The notes beneath the pieces are model-generated. The model was not told the origin of the DNA, ran no database searches, and saw only the letters and a program-made list of their open reading frames with translations. Position numbers and translations under genes: made by a program. Below are positions 57,758 to 64,000 of a DNA stretch of 64,000 bases, in pieces; positions within the stretch are counted from its first letter, which is position 1, and each line of letters begins with the position of its first letter. Source of the stretch: Streptomyces sp. col6 (GTDB lineage: Bacteria; Actinomycetota; Actinomycetes; Streptomycetales; Streptomycetaceae). The DNA is taken from assembly GCF_008042035.1 (NCBI RefSeq), contig NZ_RDBL01000021.1, forward strand, positions 44,016-108,015, in the 5' to 3' direction.

Positions 57758-58149
57758 CGTAACCGGCAGGACCTTTGGGGGAATCGACCCTGTCCGCAGA
57801 GGATCCTCGACCGGGAACCGGCCTTCAGCGGGCGGTTTCGTGCTTCGGAAGGCGGCGTTCCGTGCCGCCAGAGGTTGCGGACGCTTGAGAAGTATGGCCC
57901 CCTCCGAGCGACAGGGGAAGGTCCGGACCCGCTGGGCCGGCATCAGCCGCGTCCGGTGAACTATATTGTGCAGCGATGACTACCGGGACGGCATCGCGCC
58001 ACACACGGATGGGTGACCCGGTGCTCCACTGAGCGCCGTACGGGCCGGTTTCGGCCCGCCGCTGAGTCGAGGAACCGGCGCTGCTGCGCGGGCTCCGCCT
58101 CCTGTCGTGTTGATCGCAGCTCCACACGACAACCACGACAGGAGAATTC
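57758..58149. other. Intergenic region
   Basis: A stretch of 392 bases with no supported gene. An AT-rich patch, GAACTATATTGTGCAG near 57958-57973, stands out and may be part of the promoter or operator of the dienelactone hydrolase gene. Otherwise nothing recognised. Confidence 0.4.
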
Positions 58150-58884
58150 ATGCCCATCAAGATGCTGCAGATTCCCACCGCGGACGGCCAGGCCGATGCG
58201 TTCGCTGCCTTCCCCGACGACGGCGGGCGGCACCCCGGGGTGCTGATGTACGCGGACGGCTTCGGAATCCGGCCCGTGCTGCGGGAGTTGGCCGGCGAAC
58301 TGGCCGGACACGGGTACTACGTGCTCGTGCCCAACCTCTTCTACCGGAACGGCCCGGCACCGGTGATCGAACTTCCCGAGTACATCGGAGAGGAGGCCCG
58401 GCCCGCGGTCGTCGCCCGGCTGATGCCCTTGATCGAGGCGCACACCACTCGGCGCGTCCTGAGTGACGCCGACGCGTATCTCACCTTCCTCACCGCTCAG
58501 CCCGAGGTCTGCGCCGGGCCGGTCGCGGTGACCGGCTACTGCATCGGCGGACTGCTGGCGACACGCACAGCCGCGGCCCATCCCGGCCAGGTAGCCGCCC
58601 TCGCCGCATTCCACGGCCCGGTGGGCGCCGACGGACCCGACAGCCTCGCCGGTCTCACCGCCGAGATCCATTTCGGTCACGCCGAGGGCGACTTGACGCC
58701 CGAAGCACTCAGCCGGCTCAACCGGGTCCTGGACGCGGCAGGTGTCGCCTACACCTCCGAGATCTACCCCGGCACCGTGCACGGCTTCACCATGTCCGAC
58801 ACCGACGCCTTCAACTCCGCTGCGCTACAGCTCCACTGGGACCGCCTGCTGCCCCTTCTCGGCCGCGCCCTGACCAAGAGCTGA
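58150..58884 (+). CDS. Dienelactone hydrolase family protein
   Basis: A 244-residue protein with an intact dienelactone hydrolase set: nucleophile Cys131 in VTGYCIGG, an acid near HAEGDLTPE and His in GTVHGFTMSD. Family members hydrolyse lactones or act as carboxymethylenebutenolidase-like esterases. ATG at 58150 with ACAGGAG upstream. Followed by a strong terminator. This copy keeps the Cys that the paralogue at 30959-31684 has lost. Confidence 0.9.
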   Translation: MPIKMLQIPTADGQADAFAAFPDDGGRHPGVLMYADGFGIRPVLRELAGELAGHGYYVLVPNLFYRNGPAPVIELPEYIGEEARPAVVARLMPLIEAHTTRRVLSDADAYLTFLTAQPEVCAGPVAVTGYCIGGLLATRTAAAHPGQVAALAAFHGPVGADGPDSLAGLTAEIHFGHAEGDLTPEALSRLNRVLDAAGVAYTSEIYPGTVHGFTMSDTDAFNSAALQLHWDRLLPLLGRALTKS

Positions 58885-58911
58885 GGCACTTTCCGGGAAT
58901 CAGGTGGAAGA

Positions 58912-58950
58912 CACCGTCTCCGGAGCCCCGGCGGTGCTCCGGAGACGGTG
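58912..58950 (+). terminator. Stem-loop terminator after the dienelactone hydrolase gene
   Basis: CACCGTCTCCGGAGC (58912-58926) and its exact complement (58936-58950) form a 15-bp stem with a 9-base loop, 28 bases after the stop. It lies before the convergent tetR gene. Confidence 0.8.
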
Positions 58951-59056
58951 GAATGCCGGCATGAGCCGTCGGCGCGGCCCGTTCGGCGGCTCGCTCTCCG
59001 TGCGTGTCCCTTGATGCCGTCGCGAGTCGAGTCGTGCCCCACCCCGCCCCGGGCTC

Positions 59057-59650
59057 TCACTGCCCCGGGAGTGTCCCGGTGATTGCGGCGACGGCCATGC
59101 GTACCGCCCGGTCCGTCACAGCGGCCGCGTCGTCACCGTTCTCGATCGCCGTCGTGGCCGCGTTGACGATTCCCTGGAGGAGCAGCGCGGTGCGCCGCGG
59201 GTCCTCCTCGCCCAGTTCCGTCAGCGCCCCGGTCAGTGGGGTGAGCAGTTCCCGGTGGGCGCGCACCGCGCTCTCCCGCACCACCGCCGCGTCCCGCACC
59301 CCCGCCAGTGCCTGGGCGATCCGGTGCTCCCCTCCGCGCACCAGGTCGAGCTGCGACGACACGTAGGCGGCGATCTTCTCCTCGGGCGTATGGGCCGCCG
59401 ACATGCCCGCCCGGATGGCGTTTGTCCAGCGCGGCATCGTGTCTTCGACGACCGCGGCGAGTAGTTCGGGACGGCCCGGAAAGTACTTGTACACGCTGTT
59501 GCGGGCGAGGCCCGTCGCCTTGGCGACCGCGGTGAAGGTCACGGCGCCGGCGTCGCCGCTCTCCAGCAATGCGCGTGCCGCCCGCACCAGGGCCAGTCGT
59601 TGCTGGGCATGGTGCTCGGCAACCGTGGCGGCTCTGATCCTGGGCACCAC
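59057..59650 (-). CDS. TetR family transcriptional regulator
   Basis: A 197-residue TetR protein. The HTH spans about residues 15-60 (RLALVRAARALLESGDAGAVTFTAVAKATGLARNSVYKYFPGR); a helical effector domain follows. It is divergent from a broken ABC exporter pair. A long inverted repeat (59692-59733) in the 112-base gap is its likely operator. Because the permease is inactivated, its control function may now be vestigial. Confidence 0.92.
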   Translation of the reverse strand: MVPRIRAATVAEHHAQQRLALVRAARALLESGDAGAVTFTAVAKATGLARNSVYKYFPGRPELLAAVVEDTMPRWTNAIRAGMSAAHTPEEKIAAYVSSQLDLVRGGEHRIAQALAGVRDAAVVRESAVRAHRELLTPLTGALTELGEEDPRRTALLLQGIVNAATTAIENGDDAAAVTDRAVRMAVAAITGTLPGQ

Positions 59651-59691
59651 CCCAGTCTAGAAGCCCCGGATCCCCGGACCGGCCCACTTGG

Positions 59692-59733
59692 GGACGCTGC
59701 GTCGCTATCATCTATGTTGGCGACGCACCGTCC
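59692..59733. promoter_or_regulatory. TetR operator before the ABC exporter
   Basis: GGACGCTGCGTCGC (59692-59705) pairs with GCGACGCACCGTCC (59720-59733) with one mismatch across a 14-base AT-rich centre that holds TATCAT/TATGTT -10-like hexamers. It sits between divergent tetR and the ABC permease, as expected for a repressor that covers both promoters. Confidence 0.7.
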
Positions 59734-59762
59734 CTAACATCGATCCATCGAAAGGAACCGCT

Positions 59763-60541
59763 GTGTTCCTGGCCCTGCTGGAGCTGCGCGCAGCCCGAGG
59801 ACGCTTCCTGCTCATGGGATCCGTCGTGGTGCTCGTCGCCGCACTTGTCGGCATCGTCTCCGGTTTCACCGCCGGCCTGGGAGACGACACCGTCTCCGCG
59901 CTGCGCCGCCTGCCCGCCGCTCAGCTCGTCTTCTCCTCGGACGCCCGGTCCGACCAGTTCGCCCGCAGCCTCCTCGACGAGAAGACCGCCACCGCGTGGA
60001 GCGCGGACGCGGACACGCAGACGACTCCGCTGGGGGTCTCCATCACCCGCGGCACGACGGACCGCGGCATCGAGGTCGACCTTGCCGCCTTCGGCGTCGA
60101 GCCAGGCTCCTTCCTCGCCCCCTCCGTCACCACGGGCCGGGGCCTCGGCGGCAAGGCACCGGACAGCGTGGTGATGTCCGCGAAGCTCGCCGACGAGGCC
60201 TGATCGCTCCCCTCGTGGTCGGGGCCTTCTTCGCCGTGTGGACAGTGCAGCGGCAGCCCGAGCTCGCTCTGCTGCGGGCCATGGGCGCCTCGCGCAGACG
60301 GCTGCTCGCCCACACCGTCCTCCAGGCGGCCCTGGTCGTCGTCATCGGCACCGCGGTGGGCGCCGCCCTCGCAGCAGGGGTCGGACTGCTGGTCGGCGAA
60401 CAGGTGCCGTTCAGTCTGCCCGCGGCCTCCCTCGCCCTCACCATGTGCACCGTGGCGGCCGTGGGCCTCGCGGGCACCGCCCTGACCCTGCGCCGGGTCA
60501 CCCGAGCCGACCCGCTGACCATGCTGGGAGCCAACCGATGA
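59763..60541 (+). pseudogene. FtsX/MacB-type ABC permease with internal deletion and frameshift
   Basis: The N-terminal frame (GTG 59763) encodes an intact first membrane helix and part of the periplasmic domain (VVMSAKLADEA), then stops at 60203. The C-terminal frame overlaps from about 60199 and encodes the end of an FtsX domain (LIAPLVVGAFFAVWTVQRQPELALLRAMGASRRRLL, two more helices) through 60541. The rest of the extracellular domain and the start of the FtsX domain, normally well over 100 residues, are missing. The break is therefore a deletion plus frame change, not one base. The downstream ATPase is intact and coupled (ATGA). Confidence 0.85.
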
Positions 60542-61221
60542 GCCTCGAACTGTCCGGCGTCACCGTCGCGTTCGGCCGCGCCGACGCCCGTACCGCCGTC
60601 CTTGACGCGCTCGACGTGACCTTCGAGCCCGGCCGGATGACCGCTCTGGTCGGCCCGTCCGGCTCCGGCAAGTCCACCATGCTTGCCGTCGCGGGTGCGC
60701 TGCTGCGGCCCACCTCGGGGCAGGTGCTCCTGGAGGGCGAGGACCTCGCCGGGTTCTCCGACTCCCAGCGCGCCAGGGTCCGCCGCGAACGGATCGGCTA
60801 CATGTTCCAGAGCGGCAACCTGCTCTCGGGCCTCACCGCCACCGACCAGTTGCTCGCCGCCGTCCATATTCGCGGCGCCCGCCCGCGTGCGCACCGTTCC
60901 CGTGCCCAGGAGGCCCTGACCCGGGTGGGACTCGGGCATCGCCTGCGGCACCGCCCCGAACAGCTCTCCGGAGGCGAGCGCCAGCGTGTCGCCCTGGCAC
61001 GGGCGCTCTTCCTCGCGCCGAAACTCCTGCTGATCGACGAACCGACAGCGGCCGTCGACCGCTTCCAGGCCGCTGACCTGGCCGCGCTCCTCGCCGCACG
61101 TACCCACGAGGACCAGTGCGTCACGGTCGTGGCGACGCACGACCCCGTGGTGGCGGAGGCCGCAGACCGGGTCGTGGACATGGCCGCACTGGCTGCCGAC
61201 GAGAAGCCGATCGTCCACTGA
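60538..61221 (+). CDS. ABC transporter ATPase (LolD/MacB type)
   Basis: A 227-residue ATPase with Walker A GPSGSGKST, Q-loop YMFQSGNLL, signature LSGGERQR, Walker B LLLIDEPTAAVD and an H-loop His in VATHDP. All motifs are intact. The FtsX-type permease with which it should pair is broken upstream, so the exporter is probably inactive unless another permease is used. Its start overlaps the permease stop. Confidence 0.92.
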   Translation: MSLELSGVTVAFGRADARTAVLDALDVTFEPGRMTALVGPSGSGKSTMLAVAGALLRPTSGQVLLEGEDLAGFSDSQRARVRRERIGYMFQSGNLLSGLTATDQLLAAVHIRGARPRAHRSRAQEALTRVGLGHRLRHRPEQLSGGERQRVALARALFLAPKLLLIDEPTAAVDRFQAADLAALLAARTHEDQCVTVVATHDPVVAEAADRVVDMAALAADEKPIVH

Positions 61222-61254
61222 GACGCCTTCGGCGCCGTTACTCCAGCCGGGCAG

Positions 61255-61270
61255 CCCCCGGTGCCGGGGG
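61255..61270. terminator. Small hairpin after the ABC ATPase
   Basis: CCCCCG-GTGC-CGGGGG forms a compact GC hairpin 33 bases after the ATPase stop and before the convergent membrane-protein gene. Possible terminator only. Confidence 0.45.
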
Positions 61271-61416
61271 GCGTGCTGTGCGGGGGAAGGCTCGTTCGAG
61301 AGCCGTGGCCAGCGCGGTGGGAAGCGCTGACGCGCCCCGAGTCCTCGATCGGCGAACGCCTTGAAAGGTGCGACGGCCCCGACCCGGCGGGAAGGGACCG
61401 TCGCACGGGCGGGCGT

Positions 61417-61989
61417 TCAGTCCTTTCGGTTCGCGGCCCCGAGGCGCAGCGCGGAGACGAGGAAGAAGACGCCCCCGAGAAAGGCGTACCCGGCCAGATT
61501 CGCGAGCGTCGCGCCCTCCTTGCCGGCCTGAAGGAAGAAGCTTGTGCCGGCGAGGGTGGAGATGGCCCCGCTCACGATCATCGGCCACTGCCCGCCCATC
61601 CGTCGCCGCACCAGGGCCACGGCGAGCTGCGCGATGCCCGCGGTGACGGCCCAGACGCCCCAGACGCGCAGGACGGCCGGAACGCCGGAGGTGAGTGCGG
61701 CCCCCAGGGCGATGCCGGTGAGGGCGCTCAGGCCGACGTTCACCCATAGCCTCGCGGCGGCACCGCCGGCCGCCCGGGTCGACCGCAGATCGACCACCGC
61801 GCAGGCCGCGTCGAAGAGCGGGTAGAGCACGAGCAGCGTTCCGTTGAGCGGGCCCAGCGTGTCGGCCGTCGCGAACAGCAGGGCCGCCCAGACGGCGGCG
61901 AACGCGAACCGCAGGAGATACAAGGTGCGCAGAGGCGCCGAGAACGGGGCCGGTGCGGTGGGAGCGGGCCGGCTGACGACGGTGTCCAT
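61417..61989 (-). CDS. HdeD/DUF308-like membrane protein
   Basis: A 190-residue protein with about six membrane helices in three pairs: LRFAFAAVWAALLFATADTL, GTLLVLYPLFDAACAVVDL, LWVNVGLSALTGIALGAAL and so on. It resembles DUF308/HdeD-like proteins, which relate to stress but have no settled function. ATG at 61989 with AGGAAGG upstream. It is divergent from a TetR gene and preceded by a perfect 17-bp repeated operator, so it is the likely target. Confidence 0.8.
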   Translation of the reverse strand: MDTVVSRPAPTAPAPFSAPLRTLYLLRFAFAAVWAALLFATADTLGPLNGTLLVLYPLFDAACAVVDLRSTRAAGGAAARLWVNVGLSALTGIALGAALTSGVPAVLRVWGVWAVTAGIAQLAVALVRRRMGGQWPMIVSGAISTLAGTSFFLQAGKEGATLANLAGYAFLGGVFFLVSALRLGAANRKD

Positions 61990-62010
61990 GGCGAAGCCGC
62001 CTTCCTGGAT

Positions 62011-62082
62011 GAGGGAGAACGTTCGGTATCTTCATATCGTCAGGTGCTCGGGGCAACCTGTCAAGACCGAACGTTCTCCCTC
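62011..62082. promoter_or_regulatory. Paired TetR operators between membrane protein and tetR
   Basis: The 17-base stretch 62011-62027 (GAGGGAGAACGTTCGGT) is repeated as an exact inverted copy at 62066-62082. Each copy holds the palindrome GAACGTTC. The 38 bases between arms contain the divergent promoters (AT-rich TATCTTCATATCG). The symmetry about a shared control region suggests TetR dimers at both ends. Confidence 0.8.
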
Positions 62083-62100
62083 GGCTGTAGAGTGGGAGCC

Positions 62101-62700
62101 ATGAGCCGGAAGACAAAAGAAGGCAGCACATCCGAGGCCCGAGCGCGGCTGCTCGGGACGGCGGTAAGGATCTTCTACGCGGAGGGCATCCACTCCGTCG
62201 GCATCGACCGGATCATCGCCGAGGCACAGGTGACCCGGGCCACCCTGTACCGCCACTTCACCGGCAAGGAGGACCTCGTCCTCGCGTACCTCGAACAGGC
62301 GGACCACGGCATAAGAGCGCAGCTGTCGGCCGCCCAGGACAGCGCGGGAACTCCGGGCGACAAGGTGCGTGCGGTCGGCCGGGCCATCGCCGAAGGCATC
62401 CGGTCGGAAGGCTTCCGCGGCTGCGCCTTCCTCAATGCCGCGGCCGAGTACCCCGACCCCTCGCACCCGATCCACCAGGCCGTTCTCGCGCACCGGCAGT
62501 GGTTCCTCGACACCGTCACGTACCTGCTGGCACAGGTCGGGGACGTGCCGGCCGAGGCGGCGGGACGGCACTTCGTCATGCTGCGGGACGGGGCCATGGC
62601 CGCGGGATGCCTCGCCGATCCCGGACTGATCACCGAGACGTTCCTCGAGGGCGTCGAAGGCATTCTGCAGGCACGCTCCGCAGCGCACGTGGCCGACTGA
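62101..62700 (+). CDS. TetR/AcrR family transcriptional regulator
   Basis: A 199-residue TetR protein. The HTH spans residues 12-58 (ARARLLGTAVRIFYAEGIHSVGIDRIIAEAQVTRATLYRHFTGK); the effector domain has GFRGCAFLNAAAEYPDPSHP, a conserved feature of this TetR subgroup. ATG 62101 with GGGAG upstream. Divergent from the DUF308-like gene; likely binds the paired GAACGTTC operators and represses both. Confidence 0.92.
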   Translation: MSRKTKEGSTSEARARLLGTAVRIFYAEGIHSVGIDRIIAEAQVTRATLYRHFTGKEDLVLAYLEQADHGIRAQLSAAQDSAGTPGDKVRAVGRAIAEGIRSEGFRGCAFLNAAAEYPDPSHPIHQAVLAHRQWFLDTVTYLLAQVGDVPAEAAGRHFVMLRDGAMAAGCLADPGLITETFLEGVEGILQARSAAHVAD

Positions 62701-62726
62701 GTGAGTCCGGCCGAGTGAGTCCGGCC
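62701..62726 (+). repeat. Short tandem repeat of 14 bp
   Basis: GTGAGTCCGGCCGA occurs at 62701-62714 and again from 62715, where it runs into a third partial copy. It follows the tetR stop directly and lies next to a hairpin. Probably neutral slippage. Confidence 0.5.
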
Positions 62727-62728
62727 GA

Positions 62729-62770
62729 GTGACCGGCGAGGGCGGCCGGCGAGACCGGCCTTCCGGTCAC
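62729..62770 (+). terminator. Nested hairpin terminator after tetR
   Basis: GTGACCGG (62729-62736) pairs with CCGGTCAC (62763-62770), and an inner GGCCGG/CCGGCC stem (62744-62760) lies inside. It stands 29 bases after the tetR stop. Confidence 0.65.
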
Positions 62771-63026
62771 GGGTGGCGCCTCGCGCGGGTGATCCAGGTG
62801 GGAGCAAGGGATCCCGGACCCGGCCCTGAACGTGCCGAGTGGGGTGGGGCGTGCGTCGCCGGCCGCCTGCCTCTGCCGTTCGGCTCACGGATACCCGCGG
62901 CACCGCGTCCGATGCGAGGGGTACGCTCGCCACCGTTGCAGCCGCTCGACCGCACCCTGCACACCGCAGGAGGAGCGGGGCCGGCCCAGAGGCGGGCGGC
63001 GGCTTGCGGAGAACTGGGGGGTAGCC
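62771..63026. other. Upstream region of the zinc-ribbon protein gene
   Basis: About 256 bases after the terminator hold no convincing gene, only the leader of the next gene. An in-frame extension upstream to 62832 has no ribosome-binding site or conserved look. Confidence 0.4.
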
Positions 63027-63857
63027 ATGTCCTTGGCCATGTGTCCGCTGTGCAGTGACGACGAGGACATCGAGGTGCGCGCGACGCTCGGCGGTGGACG
63101 CCGGATGCTGCGGCACCGGTGCGGATACGAGTGGGAGCACAGGCAGCCGCCGTCCCCGCAGAGACATACGGCCCCGTCCTTCGAGGTTCTCCGGGCACGA
63201 TTCCCGAAACCCGAGGACGTCGATCCCGAGCGGATGGAGCGCGTGGCCCGGCTGAAGGCGCAATATCTTGAGATCGAGCCGGACTTCGACGCGCGTGTGG
63301 CCGCCTACTGGTCCAAGTACCAAGAGGTATTCGCGCCGGACGGACTGCAGACGTGCAACCCACAGGTGCTCAAGGACTTCGCCAACTCCGAGATCGGTGC
63401 GCGTCCCGGGAACCAGGCCACGTTCAACTCGGCGTGGAACGGTATGGGCGATGCGGCGGCAGCCGAGGCGACCCGCTCGACGATCGGTTACCTCCTGTAC
63501 GGCCCTGGCGAGGTGCCCCTGGAGGAGCGGCTCCAGCAACTGCTCGACGGAACGAAGCCTTTCGCCATGACCGGCTTCAAGGAAGCGCTCCTCACGAAGG
63601 TCCTGTGCGTGGTGTACCCCGAGCGGTTCCTGACGATCCTCACGTACATGACGGACGCGGGCGGCAAGCGCGAGATCGCACGCATGGTCTACGGCTTGGA
63701 GCTTCCGGCACCGGAGTCCGTGAGCTGGACCCGTGGGCGCCTCATTCTCTGGAGCAATGATCTCCTTCGTGGCCTCGTCGGCGACGGCTTCGCCAACCAG
63801 CAGCACTCGGCCGCGTTCCTGTGGTGGGCCAAGGATCGTGTCGAGCGGTGCGGGTGA
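63027..63857 (+). CDS. Hypothetical protein with N-terminal zinc-ribbon-like motif
   Basis: A 276-residue protein. The N-terminus MSLAMCPLCSDDEDIEVRATLGGGRRMLRHRCGYEW has a Cys-x-x-Cys and a later Cys in ribbon-like spacing. The remaining 220 residues are helical with conserved-looking NSAWNGMGDAAAAEATR, PFAMTGFKEALLTKVLCVVYPERFLTILTYM and FLWWAKDR. The central part recalls restriction-associated helical domains (YPERF...L), but no nuclease motif was found. ATG 63027 has GGGGGG upstream. Function unknown. Confidence 0.65.
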   Translation: MSLAMCPLCSDDEDIEVRATLGGGRRMLRHRCGYEWEHRQPPSPQRHTAPSFEVLRARFPKPEDVDPERMERVARLKAQYLEIEPDFDARVAAYWSKYQEVFAPDGLQTCNPQVLKDFANSEIGARPGNQATFNSAWNGMGDAAAAEATRSTIGYLLYGPGEVPLEERLQQLLDGTKPFAMTGFKEALLTKVLCVVYPERFLTILTYMTDAGGKREIARMVYGLELPAPESVSWTRGRLILWSNDLLRGLVGDGFANQQHSAAFLWWAKDRVERCG

Positions 63858-63907
63858 CGGAGAAGAAGGGGCGAACACCGGAGCCGACGGAGCGGGTCAG
63901 GAAGTAG

Positions 63908-64000
63908 CTAACGGCCGGGTGTCCTGCTGCTCGTGGAGCAGCGGAGCGAGGCCTCCCGGAAGACGCCCACCAGTTCTGTCTCGCCGGTCGTGGTGAGCAG
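63908..64000 (-). CDS. Possible C-terminal end of a gene entering from the right edge
   Basis: The minus strand is open from the right edge to a TAG at 63910-63908 (31 codons: LLTTTGETELVGVFREASLRC...). It could be the end of a gene that starts beyond the window. Too short to identify. Confidence 0.3.
   Translation of the reverse strand: MLTTTGETELVGVFREASLRCSTSSRTPGR

Noticed and set aside
1..64000. Search for tRNA or rRNA genes, CRISPR arrays, intact transposases, phage genes and replication origins
   Set aside because: Nothing with the needed structure or repeat pattern was seen by eye. A tRNAscan, CRISPR finder and ISfinder run would be decisive.

Overview
The window is a stretch of a high-GC actinomycete chromosome, almost certainly Streptomyces or a close relative. 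The signs are GC-biased third codon positions with long antisense shadow frames, frequent GTG and TTG starts, lipoboxes and Tat signals on secreted proteins, and families typical of streptomycetes (DUF6153, DUF6193, DUF6461, Imm49, MocR/PdxR, WYL regulators, GH54+CBM42 arabinofuranosidase). No ribosomal, tRNA, replication or other core genes were seen, and three genes are visibly broken. This fits an accessory part of a chromosome arm, although position on the chromosome cannot be read from the window. No CRISPR array, prophage or intact transposon was found.

Layout. 1-5 kb: partial secreted-type protein, TetR with divergent Vat-like acetyltransferase and VOC protein, a WYL regulator divergent from an alpha/beta hydrolase, and a macro-domain protein. 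5.2-6.9 kb: secreted GH54 arabinofuranosidase behind a perfect LacI-type operator. 7-8.6 kb: Ser/Thr kinase. 8.9-10.5 kb: a putative copper locus (CsoR-like box, DUF6153, Met/His-rich lipoprotein). 10.5-14.4 kb: MarR divergent from an isochorismatase-fold protein and MBL hydrolase, then a secreted beta-helix protein and an alpha/beta hydrolase. 14.6-19.7 kb: small membrane protein, a frameshifted BKACE/DUF849 gene, and MerR divergent from a secreted carboxylesterase. 19.8-25.3 kb: DUF4037, Imm49, MocR/AhpD pair, Tat-secreted protein. 25.5-29.1 kb: MecA-type penicillin-binding protein divergent from a LysR/serine-hydrolase pair that resembles BlaA-BlaB. 29-38 kb: small-molecule-modifying enzymes, a TPR protein, a membrane protein, RmlD-like and NUDIX proteins and a frameshifted hemC paralogue. 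38-42.8 kb: LysR with divergent cupin-DoxX, DUF6461, secreted GH43 arabinanase, DUF6193. 42.9-51.3 kb: a phosphonate (2-aminoethylphosphonate type) uptake and degradation operon with its GntR regulator and a Tat-secreted phosphatase-superfamily enzyme. 51.4-64 kb: hypotheticals, a secreted HAD phosphatase, three TetR genes with clear operators, nitroreductase, dienelactone hydrolase, a decayed ABC exporter, and a zinc-ribbon protein.

How the genes work together. The strongest functional unit runs leftward from 51.3 to 43 kb: GntR, FAD oxidoreductase, phosphonatase-like HAD hydrolase, ABC ATPase, two permeases, substrate-binding lipoprotein, then the secreted phosphatase. Nearly identical operator sequences precede both the FAD gene and the phosphatase gene, which ties extracellular release to uptake and intracellular C-P cleavage. 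A second notable unit is the PBP / LysR / serine-hydrolase locus: the hydrolase has SxxK, SDN and KTG motifs but no signal peptide and no visible ExxLN deacylation motif, so a cytoplasmic beta-lactam or muropeptide sensor is plausible. Much of the rest consists of one-component regulators facing their likely target gene across a short intergenic region with a readable dyad operator; about ten such pairs are described.
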